A stretch of DNA of 64,000 bases from Lutibacter sp. (GTDB taxonomy: Bacteria > Bacteroidota > Bacteroidia > Flavobacteriales > Flavobacteriaceae): positions 1 through 64,000 of the forward strand of contig NVWM01000003.1 in assembly GCA_002733665.1 (NCBI GenBank). Direction: 5' to 3'. The notes beneath the pieces were generated by a model, which was not told where the DNA came from, made no database searches, and saw nothing but the letters and a program-made list of their open reading frames with translations. Positions 52,438 to 60,872 of this stretch are shown in pieces (position 1 is the first letter of the stretch; every line of letters starts with the position of its first letter). A program made the translations under genes and the position numbers.

Positions 52438-53019
52438 ATGGACAAATCCATACTTAATAATTATTTCCATTCTTTGTTTCCTATCCAAAAAGAGACTGTG
52501 ATGAAAATTACGGAAACATTCTGTGATTTCACATTAGATAAGAATACTACGCTACTTGACAAAAACACTATCAGTACAAAAACATATTTTTTAGAGAAAG
52601 GATATGTACGATCATATATTCTAAATGAAGATAACGAAATAGTTACAACAAACATTTATTCTGCTCCTTGCTTTGTAAATGACTTTTTATCCTTTTTTAA
52701 AAAACAGCCAACAAAAGAAATCTATCAAACCATAACCGACTGTTCATTTTGGGAAACAAGTTTAGAAAACGTACAGACAAACTTTCATAATATTTCTGAA
52801 TTCAGAGAGTTTAGCAGACTTTTATTTGTTATAAATTATTCGAAACTAAACGATAGACTAATTGAAATGAAAAGTCAAAAAGCGGAAACAAGGTATTTAA
52901 ATCTTTTAAAACAGCAACCAAATATTTTTCAAAATGTTTCTCTTAAAATTATAGCTTCATATTTAGGAATTACAGACAGTACATTGAGTAGAATTAGAAA
53001 AGAAATTAGTAAAATATAA
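52438..53019 (+). CDS. Crp/Fnr-family transcriptional regulator
   Basis: This 193-residue protein has an N-terminal cyclic-nucleotide-binding-like domain (about 20-125) and a C-terminal helix-turn-helix (about 165-190, KIIASYLGITDSTLSRIRKE). The cAMP-contacting residues of E. coli Crp are not evident, so it may sense something else. It is followed after 65 bases by the ketopantoate-reductase-like gene on the same strand, a possible target. Confidence 0.88.
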   Translation: MDKSILNNYFHSLFPIQKETVMKITETFCDFTLDKNTTLLDKNTISTKTYFLEKGYVRSYILNEDNEIVTTNIYSAPCFVNDFLSFFKKQPTKEIYQTITDCSFWETSLENVQTNFHNISEFREFSRLLFVINYSKLNDRLIEMKSQKAETRYLNLLKQQPNIFQNVSLKIIASYLGITDSTLSRIRKEISKI

Positions 53020-53083
53020 TTTCTTGTCATTTATCAAGTACTTATTCATTAGAGAGTATTCATATTTGTAAAAAATATAAAAA

Positions 53084-54031
53084 ATGAATAAAAAACATAT
53101 TGTTATTATAGGTTTAGGTGGTGTTGGTGGTTATTTTGGATTTAAAATATGCCAAAGTAACGAGACCAATAAAGAGCATAAAATTTCGTTTGTAGCCAGA
53201 GCTAAAACATATGAGATAATTAAAGAAAAAGGGCTTACATTACTTTCTTCAGAGCATAAAAATAGCACGACCAATCCTGATGCTATTTATCAAAACATTT
53301 CAGAAATTGAAAATCCTGATTTAGTATTTATTTGCGTTAAAGAATATGATTTAGAGAATGTTTGTCATCAATTATCCAAAGTAATTACAAAAGACACCAT
53401 TTTATTACCAATGATGAATGGAGCTGATATTTATGATAGGATTTATAAAATAATCCCTAATAATATAATTTTACCATCTTGTGTTTATGTTGCTTCACAT
53501 ATAAAAGAAAAAGGTATTGTTGAACACAAAGGGAAAACTGGCAAATTAATATTTGGTAAAGACCCAGAACATACTTCTAAAAATATTGAATGGATTGTAG
53601 ACTTAATGGAGAGAAGTAAAATAAATTTTGAATATAAAGAGAATTCTTTAGTTGATATTTGGACTAAATTTATTTTCATTGCAAGTTTTGGTTTAGTAAC
53701 TGCAAAATACAACTCATCTATAGGGGTTGTTTGCTCAATGGAATTACAAAAAGAAGAGGCCACAAAAATAATGGATGAAATAAAATCAATTGCTGATAGA
53801 AAAGGAATTTATTTACAAGACAATATTATTTTAAAGACATTTGAAAAAGCATCTACATTTCCACCAAAAACACCAACTTCTTTACAACTTGATATAAATT
53901 CAAGAAAAGAAGATAATGAATTAGAACTATTTGCAGGTGCAATTATTAAATATGGAAAAGAAATGAATATTAATACAACTTTTACTGAAAGTATCTATCA
54001 AGAAATAAAAGCTACACATAACAACGTGTAA
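53084..54031 (+). CDS. Ketopantoate reductase-family (ApbA/PanE) protein
   Basis: This 315-residue NAD(P)-dependent reductase has the Rossmann motif GLGGVGGYFG (10-19). The N-terminal domain (1-170, with FICVKEYDLENV and MMNGADIYDRI) and the helical C-terminal domain (about 180-310, ending in SRKEDNELELFAGAIIKYG) follow the PanE layout. It may reduce 2-dehydropantoate for CoA synthesis, but paralogues act on other substrates, so no gene name is given. Confidence 0.85.
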   Translation: MNKKHIVIIGLGGVGGYFGFKICQSNETNKEHKISFVARAKTYEIIKEKGLTLLSSEHKNSTTNPDAIYQNISEIENPDLVFICVKEYDLENVCHQLSKVITKDTILLPMMNGADIYDRIYKIIPNNIILPSCVYVASHIKEKGIVEHKGKTGKLIFGKDPEHTSKNIEWIVDLMERSKINFEYKENSLVDIWTKFIFIASFGLVTAKYNSSIGVVCSMELQKEEATKIMDEIKSIADRKGIYLQDNIILKTFEKASTFPPKTPTSLQLDINSRKEDNELELFAGAIIKYGKEMNINTTFTESIYQEIKATHNNV

Positions 54032-54242
54032 AAATAATAAGGGTTTTAGTGCTTAACTCAAAGTTTTGTGCATTTTACTAAGTCCGCAAAATTTACAATT
54101 TTGCGTGTCTATTGAAATAAAGAAAAAATTAAAAATTTGGCTAAGTGCAAGTACGAAAGTTCAGTTCTCTGAAATCCCGTACTAACCATAGCCTAACCGA
54201 TAAGCGTAACTTTCATTTTTTACCCAAGTTTTATAGTATCCT

Positions 54243-54698
54243 TCAAAACTTATAAACCAACTTCTTTAAATACAATCGTTGTTTTTTATAATCGATAATT
54301 GCTTCGCCCTTATCTAATATATCAGCACCAACAATTCCTTCAACCGTTTTTGCGCCATGCTCTTTTAAAGCAGTATTTACATGTGATAAGTCAAACAATA
54401 CTAAATTTAAATTATGGTATTTCCAATCACTAATTTCAAGCGTGTTTTTTGTAGACTGCTGAGTCTCCATATCTACAGCTCCTGCTCCTGCTGCTTTTAT
54501 TTTAGAGTCTGTTGCTTCTAACTTGAAATGTTCAATCATATCTAGTCCGACACAAGAATTTGATGCACCTGTATCTAAAATAAATCGCCCTTTGATACCA
54601 TTTATTTTGGCTTTTACTTCAAAGTGATTTGTCTTTGTTTTTTTTAATTTTATTTTGACATATCCTTTTTTACTTAGGATACTTTTTAAGCTTAGCAT
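54243..54698 (-). CDS. Retropepsin-like aspartic protease domain protein
   Basis: This 151-residue protein is a single clan AA (retropepsin-like) domain with the catalytic Asp42 in RFILDTGASNSCV. The second conserved segment is EGIVGADIL (about 122-130). Such single-domain proteins should dimerise for activity. No signal peptide or membrane segment is seen. It is flanked by repeats on the upstream side and has about 210 bases without recognised features downstream. Confidence 0.82.
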   Translation of the reverse strand: MLSLKSILSKKGYVKIKLKKTKTNHFEVKAKINGIKGRFILDTGASNSCVGLDMIEHFKLEATDSKIKAAGAGAVDMETQQSTKNTLEISDWKYHNLNLVLFDLSHVNTALKEHGAKTVEGIVGADILDKGEAIIDYKKQRLYLKKLVYKF

Positions 54699-54710
54699 TA
54701 AGTAAGTATT

Positions 54711-54776
54711 GAGGTCTCGACTCCGCTCGACCAGACAAAAAATTAATATTGTCTCCTCGAGCGCAGTCGAGAGGTT
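54711..54776. repeat. Dispersed palindromic repeat, TCTCGACTGCGCTCGA type
   Basis: GGTCTCGACTCCGCTCGACC and the opposite arm TCCTCGAGCGCAGTCGAGAG form an imperfect hairpin around AAAAAATTAATATT. The 16-mer TCTCGACTGCGCTCGA (minus strand, 54772-54757) recurs exactly inside the ogt gene. Confidence 0.75.
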
Positions 54777-54834
54777 AATAAATAAGATTATATCACTATA
54801 AATATGATAGAACCTATTATTTTTACCAAAAATA

Positions 54835-54912
54835 CGTCATTACGAGTAAAACGAAGTAATCTCTAGACAGAAAAGAGATTGCCACAATAAATAAATTTAT
54901 TTCGCAATGACA
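54835..54912. repeat. Dispersed palindromic repeat, GTCATTACGAG type
   Basis: CGTCATTACGAGTAAAACGA at one end and TTATTTCGCAATGACA at the other flank AATCTC and GAGATT arms. It is related to the element at 35,935. It fills the gap just before tatD. Confidence 0.7.
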
Positions 54913-54925
54913 ATTACCTAAAATC

Positions 54926-55690
54926 ATGATTACCGATACACATACACATTTATATAGTTCACAATTTGATGAAGATAGAGTCGAAATGATGCAACGCGCT
55001 TTTGATGCAGGAATTTCACGCTTTTTTATTCCAGCAATTGACTCGTCTTATACTGATGCGATGCTTGATTTGGAAAAAAACTATCCTGAAAATGTATTCT
55101 TGATGATGGGTTTACATCCAACATCAGTTAAGGAAAATGTGGAGGAAGAATTGGCTCATGTCAAAGAAATGCTAGACAAACGTGATTTTTATGCCATTGG
55201 CGAAATCGGAATTGACCTATATTGGGATAAGTCATTTTTGAAGCAACAACAAGATGCATTTAGAACTCAGATTCGTTGGGCAAAAGAAAAAAACTTACCG
55301 ATTATTATACACTGTCGTGATGCTTTTGATGAAATATTTGAAGTGTTGGAAACTGAAAAAGATGATAAACTCTTCGGAATTTTTCATTGTTTTACAGGAA
55401 CTATAGAACAGGCAAAACGTGCAATATCATTCAATATGAAATTGGGAATTGGAGGTGTCATGACTTTTAAAAATGGTAAAATTGATAAATTCTTAAATGA
55501 AATTCCGATTGAAAACATCGTTTTAGAAACTGATTCTCCGTATCTCGCTCCTACTCCATTTCGTGGAAAAAGAAATGAAAGTAGTTATATTACCAATGTG
55601 ATTGATAAATTGGTTGATGTTTATGATTTATCATTTGAAGAAATAGCAGAAATCACCACTCAAAATTCAAAAGATATTTTTGGAATTTAA
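54926..55690 (+). CDS. TatD-family hydrolase
   Basis: This 254-residue TIM-barrel metal-dependent hydrolase probably acts as a deoxyribonuclease or D-aminoacyl-tRNA deacylase-type enzyme. Metal ligands are visible: THTHL (His6, His8), GEIGIDLYWD, IIHCRDAFDE, FHCFTGT and ETDSPYLAP. All are intact and length is normal. A lipoprotein gene follows after 30 bases. Confidence 0.93.
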   Translation: MITDTHTHLYSSQFDEDRVEMMQRAFDAGISRFFIPAIDSSYTDAMLDLEKNYPENVFLMMGLHPTSVKENVEEELAHVKEMLDKRDFYAIGEIGIDLYWDKSFLKQQQDAFRTQIRWAKEKNLPIIIHCRDAFDEIFEVLETEKDDKLFGIFHCFTGTIEQAKRAISFNMKLGIGGVMTFKNGKIDKFLNEIPIENIVLETDSPYLAPTPFRGKRNESSYITNVIDKLVDVYDLSFEEIAEITTQNSKDIFGI

Positions 55691-55720
55691 AGTTGTATAT
55701 TTATTAAAAAAAATAAACTT

Positions 55721-56095
55721 ATGAAAAAAATTATAATACTTATTGTTTTTAGTTTTTTAATGGCTTCTTGTGGAAGTACTAAAAACACTTCCCAAAATCA
55801 AATAAATAATACCAATACAAGTATTGGTAAAATAAAGTATTCTGGAGGAGATGGATTATCTCTCGAAAATGCAATTGTTATTTTAAACGCTAAAAGTAGT
55901 AGAGACGGAATACCTGCCGAATACGCATATATTGAAAGTGTCTTAGGTAGGAAATTTACTGATTGGACTCCGTTAGGTCAAGCATTGATTAATGAAAAAG
56001 GAAAGAGTTATGATGTCATCACAGTAAAAGAAACTTCAAGTAATGATGAAATCAAATATTATTTTGACATCACAGATTTCTTTGGGAAATTTTGA
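55721..56095 (+). CDS. Small lipoprotein of unknown function
   Basis: This 124-residue protein has a lipobox at Cys17 (LMASCGST). An Asn/Thr-rich spacer and a compact domain follow (about 38-124; YSGGDGLSLENAIVILNAKS). It is conserved-looking but not recognised. Its stop codon overlaps the TTG start of ogt (TTGA), so the two are co-translated. Confidence 0.7.
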   Translation: MKKIIILIVFSFLMASCGSTKNTSQNQINNTNTSIGKIKYSGGDGLSLENAIVILNAKSSRDGIPAEYAYIESVLGRKFTDWTPLGQALINEKGKSYDVITVKETSSNDEIKYYFDITDFFGKF

Positions 56096-56589
56096 TAGAC
56101 AATCAAACAACATATTACAAAACACCTATAGGAACTGCAAAAATTGTAGGTGATAATAACGGAATTCAATCTATTTCTGTTTTAGATGATGACATCTCGA
56201 CTGCGCTCGATATGACAGCCCAAAAAGTTCCTGAATGTTTACAAGATTGCGTATCGCAATTAGATGAATATTTTAATGGTTCTCGTAAGAAATTTAGCTT
56301 AAAATTAAATCCACAAGGAACAGAATTTCAGAAAAAAGTCTGGGCTGAATTACTGGAAATTTCATTTGGAAAATCACGAACTTATTTAGAGCAATCTAAA
56401 CATTTTGGTGATCCAAAAGCAATACGAGCAGTTGCATCTGCCAATGGTAAGAATCCTATTTGGATTGTCGTTCCATGTCATCGCGTTATCGGGTCTGATG
56501 GTTCACTTACAGGTTATGCTGGAGGGATTTGGCGTAAAAAATGGTTGCTAGAACACGAAAGTGGCGTAAAACAACAGTCATTATTTTAA
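56092..56589 (+). CDS. ogt: Methylated-DNA--protein-cysteine methyltransferase
   Basis: This suicide enzyme repairs O6-alkylguanine by transferring the alkyl group to its own cysteine. The 165-residue protein has the active site PCHRV with Cys129 and the helix-turn-helix region AIRAVASANGKNP. The start is TTG, overlapping the lipoprotein stop. Residues 35-42 (ISTALDMT) are encoded by a copy of a dispersed intergenic repeat (TCTCGACTGCGCTCGA, 56195-56210), in a surface loop region of the N-terminal domain. Confidence 0.9.
   Translation: MIDNQTTYYKTPIGTAKIVGDNNGIQSISVLDDDISTALDMTAQKVPECLQDCVSQLDEYFNGSRKKFSLKLNPQGTEFQKKVWAELLEISFGKSRTYLEQSKHFGDPKAIRAVASANGKNPIWIVVPCHRVIGSDGSLTGYAGGIWRKKWLLEHESGVKQQSLF
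56195..56216 (+). repeat. Repeat fragment inside the ogt coding sequence
   Basis: TCTCGACTGCGCTCGA then TATGAC is the same GC-rich core as the intergenic repeat at 54,757-54,772 (opposite strand). The reading frame is kept. Confidence 0.75.
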
Positions 56590-56650
56590 TCGCAGGGAGA
56601 TAGTTAAAATATTTTTCTATTTATAATCTCTATACAATTCGTTACTCAAA

Positions 56651-56774
56651 GTCATTTCGACAATAGGAGAAATCGCATCATATTGCTTAAAACTTTTCCT
56701 TTATCCTTTATTAAAACTAAGTTTAGATTAACTTCGTTGAACCTAAAGGTTTATCTGCCTTCGCAGGAATGACA
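56651..56774. repeat. Composite of dispersed repeat ends between ogt and the large surface protein
   Basis: GTCATTTCGACAATAGGAGA (56651 on) resembles the end of the 62,569 element. CTGCCTTCGCAGGAATGAC (about 56756-56774) is identical to the hairpin at 4,659. The stretch between them shows no gene. Confidence 0.6.
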
Positions 56775-56789
56775 TTGACTTTTTTAAAC

Positions 56790-56797
56790 TATTTTTG
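56790..56797 (+). promoter_or_regulatory. -7 promoter box for the large surface protein
   Basis: TATTTTTG matches TAnnTTTG, 23 bases before the ATG. Confidence 0.5.
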
Positions 56798-56820
56798 TTT
56801 TTCAATCGTTTGATAGTTTA

Positions 56821-59800
56821 ATGAAGAAAGTTTTACTCATATACTCCTTTTTATTTGCGTTTTTCGCTCAAGCGCAAACGGACTCAAAAAACTTTCGCAC
56901 TAAATCAATTTTGGTTCAAAAAGATACTATTCAATTGGATTCTGTCAGTATCAATCCATTTCATTTTAAGGTTTTAAATACTGATAAAACAGTTATTGAC
57001 TCAACGCAATATTCTATTGATTATAGCAAATCATTATTGATAATTGATAAAGAAGAATATCCTAAAATTGATGTTGAATATTACGCTTACCCAGAATTTT
57101 TAACCAAAACTTATTTCAAGTTTGACAAAAAACTAATTGTTCAAAATCCGACACGTAATTCACGCTTATATTCACTGCAAAACAATACTAAAAATAGTTT
57201 TTTTAAACCTTTTGATGGCTTAAATACTGCTGGAAGCATCAGTAGAGGATTGACAATTGGAAACAATCAAGATGCTGTTCTAAATTCAACATTAGATCTT
57301 CAAATTGCAGGGAAGTTATCAGAAAAAGTAACCTTGAGAGCCTCAATTACCGATACTAATATTCCTATTCAAGAAAATGGTTATACACAGCAACTAAACG
57401 AGTTTGATCGTGTATTTATTGAACTTTTTAGTGAGAATTGGAGTATAAAAGCAGGAGATGTAAACCTTGAAAACACACATTCCTATTTTGGTGAGTTTAC
57501 CAAAAAAGTTGCTGGAATTTCGGTAGATGGAACCATTAATCATACTGATGATTCAAGAACAACTGTTTTTGCTTCTGGTGCTTTGGTAAAAGGGAAATTT
57601 ACAACCTATGCATTTACAGGTCAAGAGAGTAATCAAGGTCCTTATCGTTTGTTTGGTCCAAATAATGAACAGTTTATCATCATTGTTTCAGGTAGTGAAA
57701 CGGTTTATGTCAATGGAATTCCTTTAAAACGAGGAGAAAATAACGATTATATTATTGACTATAATACGGCAGAAATTACGTTTACACCAACGTTTCCTAT
57801 CACAGCAAACATGAGAATTGCGATAGACTTTCAATTTTCTGACAGAAATTACACGCGATTTATAACACATAATGGTGCGCATTACGAAAGCGAAAAATTT
57901 AAAATTGGTGGTTCTTTTTATCTAGAAAATGATTCAAAAAATCAGCCTTTACAACAAAATTTATCTGACGAACAAAAATTATTGTTGTCCAATGCAGGAA
58001 ATGACATTTCGCAAATGATTGCTCCAAGTGCAGTTTTAAGTTTGTATGATGAAAATAAAATTTTGTATCGAAAAGACCTAATAGGAAGTGATGAAATTTT
58101 TGTTTTTTCTATCGATGAAAATGACATATTATATACCGTAAAGTTTACCAATGTTGGGCAAAACCAAGGAGATTATATCTTGAGTAACACTATTGCAACA
58201 GGAAGAATTTATGAATATATAGGGCTCAATCAAGGTGATTATAGTCCAATTATTCAATTAGTAGCACCAAATAAATTACAACTTGCTATTATAAACGCAT
58301 CCTACAATCCATCCGATAAAACTGTGATTGATGCTGAGATTGCTATTAGTGAAAATGATAAAAATTTATTTTCATCTATTGATGATGATAACATGGACGG
58401 AATCGCATCTAAAGTTAGTTGGCAACAAACAATTATTGATAAAAAATGGAATTTAAAAAGTAATTTATTTTTTGAAACAATTGCTGAAAATTTTCAAAGT
58501 ATAGAACGTTTTAGAAACATTGAATTTGATAGAGACTGGAATATTTTAGACGCTACTGGAAATCAACAATTGATAAATGCGTCATTCGTATTTTCAAATG
58601 ATGAAAAAGGTGAAATAACTTATAGTTTTGAGAAATTTAACTTCGGAAAATCATTTGAGGGAAACCGTCATAGCATCAATGGAGATTTACATTTCGACAA
58701 TTTAAAACTTAACTTTGAGAGTAGTTTATTGGATAGTAAAACATCAATAAACGAGAATAATTTTGCACGATTACATCTCTTCTCTAAATATACTTTTAAT
58801 AAAAGTTGGGTTGGTACAAAAATTAACTCAGAAAATAATAAACGTAAAGAAATCGCGACACAAAACCTTTCTAATCTTAGTCAAAAATTTAGTGAGTATG
58901 AAGGCTTTTTTGGTGTTGGAGATTCTACAAAAGTATTTACCGAAATTGGTGCAAACTTTAGAACAAATGATAGTCTAAAATCAACTACTTTGCAGCGTGT
59001 GAGTAACTCAAAAACATATTTTATTAATTCGCAATTAATCAAAAATAAAAACACAAAATTGTCATTGTATGCGAATTATAGAACGGTTGAAAATATAGAT
59101 TTTGATGACACCAAATCATTAAATTCTCGTGTGCTCTTTAAGCAACAATTATTTAATAAAAAAGTGAGTTTAAATACAGTTTATGAAACGGTTTCTGGAA
59201 ATTTACCTCAACAAGAATTCACGTATATTGAAGTTGAAGCAGGACAAGGGTTTTATACTTGGATTGACTATAACAACGATGGAATTCAGGATATAAATGA
59301 GTTTGAAATTGCACAATTTCAAGATGAAGCCACCTATTTAAGAATTGCTTTACCAACGTTAAGTTATATTCAAACACATCAAACAAAATTCAGCCAATCA
59401 TTAAATATAAATTTGCAACAATGGAGCAATCAAAAAGGTATTAAGAAAACGCTTTCACACTTTCAAAATCAGTCTTTTATTCTGATTGATAATAAGCAAA
59501 AGCGAAGTGATGATACGTTTAATTTGAATCCATTTGACGTTGACAATGATGATTTATTAGCATTAAACTTCAATCTAAAAAACAGTTTGTATTTTAATAG
59601 AGGAAAACAACATTTCTCAACAACTTATAACTTTATAAATTCTAGAAATAAGACAAGTTTTGCAATTGATAATCTTGAAAGTAAACTGAAATTACATCAG
59701 TTACAATTTGCGCATAAGTTTGGATATTTTTGGTTGTTTGATTTTAAAACAAGTACATCAACCAATAAAAATAGTTCTCAAAATTATGTTAGTAGAAACT

Positions 59801-60207
59801 ATGATTTGGAGAACAAATCTATCAATCCTAAAATATCATATATTTATAGTCAAAATAGAAGTTTAGATGTTTTTTATGAATTCAAAACTAAAGATAATAT
59901 TGTTGGAAACTTAGAGAGTTTGACATCGCAAAAAATGGGTGCTTCATATAAAACATCCAACAAAAAAGGAACTTCAGTAAGTACAGAATTTAATTTCTTT
60001 ATCAATGATTATACAGGAAATCAAAATTCTCCTGTTGCTTATCAAATGTTAGAAGGTTTGCAGCCTGGAAATAATTTTACATGGAGTTTGTTATGGCAAC
60101 AGAAACTTACAACGTATTTGGACTTGAATATCAATTATTTAGGCAGAAAAAGTGAGACCTCTAAAACTATTCACACAGGAACAGTACAATTAAGAGCGCA
60201 TTTTTAG
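56821..60207 (+). CDS. Very large outer-membrane/surface protein of unknown function
   Basis: This 1128-residue protein has a signal peptide (1-19, AFFAQAQ). The N-terminal beta-rich domain (about 20-330) contains NTAGSISRGLTIGNNQD and VTLRASITDTNIPIQ. A long region rich in aromatic-polar alternating strands follows and the protein ends in RAHF. The C-terminal aromatic and strand pattern suggest a large beta-barrel with a periplasmic head. A calcium-loop-like DYNNDGIQDINEFE (about 815-828) is embedded in it. Similar proteins occur across Flavobacteriaceae without assigned function. Confidence 0.75.
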   Translation: MKKVLLIYSFLFAFFAQAQTDSKNFRTKSILVQKDTIQLDSVSINPFHFKVLNTDKTVIDSTQYSIDYSKSLLIIDKEEYPKIDVEYYAYPEFLTKTYFKFDKKLIVQNPTRNSRLYSLQNNTKNSFFKPFDGLNTAGSISRGLTIGNNQDAVLNSTLDLQIAGKLSEKVTLRASITDTNIPIQENGYTQQLNEFDRVFIELFSENWSIKAGDVNLENTHSYFGEFTKKVAGISVDGTINHTDDSRTTVFASGALVKGKFTTYAFTGQESNQGPYRLFGPNNEQFIIIVSGSETVYVNGIPLKRGENNDYIIDYNTAEITFTPTFPITANMRIAIDFQFSDRNYTRFITHNGAHYESEKFKIGGSFYLENDSKNQPLQQNLSDEQKLLLSNAGNDISQMIAPSAVLSLYDENKILYRKDLIGSDEIFVFSIDENDILYTVKFTNVGQNQGDYILSNTIATGRIYEYIGLNQGDYSPIIQLVAPNKLQLAIINASYNPSDKTVIDAEIAISENDKNLFSSIDDDNMDGIASKVSWQQTIIDKKWNLKSNLFFETIAENFQSIERFRNIEFDRDWNILDATGNQQLINASFVFSNDEKGEITYSFEKFNFGKSFEGNRHSINGDLHFDNLKLNFESSLLDSKTSINENNFARLHLFSKYTFNKSWVGTKINSENNKRKEIATQNLSNLSQKFSEYEGFFGVGDSTKVFTEIGANFRTNDSLKSTTLQRVSNSKTYFINSQLIKNKNTKLSLYANYRTVENIDFDDTKSLNSRVLFKQQLFNKKVSLNTVYETVSGNLPQQEFTYIEVEAGQGFYTWIDYNNDGIQDINEFEIAQFQDEATYLRIALPTLSYIQTHQTKFSQSLNINLQQWSNQKGIKKTLSHFQNQSFILIDNKQKRSDDTFNLNPFDVDNDDLLALNFNLKNSLYFNRGKQHFSTTYNFINSRNKTSFAIDNLESKLKLHQLQFAHKFGYFWLFDFKTSTSTNKNSSQNYVSRNYDLENKSINPKISYIYSQNRSLDVFYEFKTKDNIVGNLESLTSQKMGASYKTSNKKGTSVSTEFNFFINDYTGNQNSPVAYQMLEGLQPGNNFTWSLLWQQKLTTYLDLNINYLGRKSETSKTIHTGTVQLRAHF

Positions 60208-60279
60208 GCACAATTATTGTTAGTTACAACGCAACTATTATTTACATTTAACATCTATTAAAAAACTTAAATTATTAAC

Positions 60280-60801
60280 ATGAAAAAAATCACACTTATT
60301 GCATTATTTTTAGTTGCTACACTATCAACTTTTGCTCAAGGAGAACAAACAGAGTATAAACATGAAGTGAAAATTGATGGTGCGAAACTTGCCATTGGTA
60401 CTATACTTGAAGCGAGTTATGAATATGTAGGAAATACATCATCTGGATATGGAGTTTCACTTTTACTTAATCCAAGAGAAAGTAATGCTTATTTTGAAAA
60501 AGTATCTATAACACCATTTTATAGAATGTACTTTTTTAATAAACAAGATTACGGTGCTAAAGGATTATTTGTTGAAGGATTTTCAAAATTTTCTTTTGGA
60601 ACTGATGACTTTGGATTTTTTCAAAATGGAGATGAAAAATATTTTGATATGGCTCTTGGAATTGCAATTGGAAAGAAATGGGTAAATAGAAATGGCTTTA
60701 TCTTAGAAATTTTTGGCGGAGGCGGAAGAACTTTAGGTTTTAGCGATTATTCACCTGAAGGTTTTTTTAGAGGAGGAGTTTTTATTGGAAAACGATTTTA
60801 A
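60280..60801 (+). CDS. Small outer-membrane beta-barrel-like protein
   Basis: This 173-residue protein has a signal peptide (1-19, STFAQ) and a strand-rich body of DUF3575-like character (GVSLLLNPR, SITPFYRMYF, GLFVEGFSKFSFG, MALGIAIGKKW). It ends in GKRF, a terminal phenylalanine. It probably inserts in the outer membrane. It follows the very large surface protein after 72 bases, possibly on the same transcript. Confidence 0.7.
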   Translation: MKKITLIALFLVATLSTFAQGEQTEYKHEVKIDGAKLAIGTILEASYEYVGNTSSGYGVSLLLNPRESNAYFEKVSITPFYRMYFFNKQDYGAKGLFVEGFSKFSFGTDDFGFFQNGDEKYFDMALGIAIGKKWVNRNGFILEIFGGGGRTLGFSDYSPEGFFRGGVFIGKRF

Positions 60802-60820
60802 ACTCTTAATTATTAAGTAT

Positions 60821-60853
60821 AAAAAACCTCCAAGAAATTCTTGGAGGTTTTTA
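60821..60853. terminator. Bidirectional terminator between barrel gene and glyS
   Basis: A palindrome with arm AAAAACCTCCAAGAA and no real loop has A/T tails on both sides, between convergent genes. Confidence 0.85.
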
Positions 60854-60872
60854 ATTTTTATATACAATTAAA

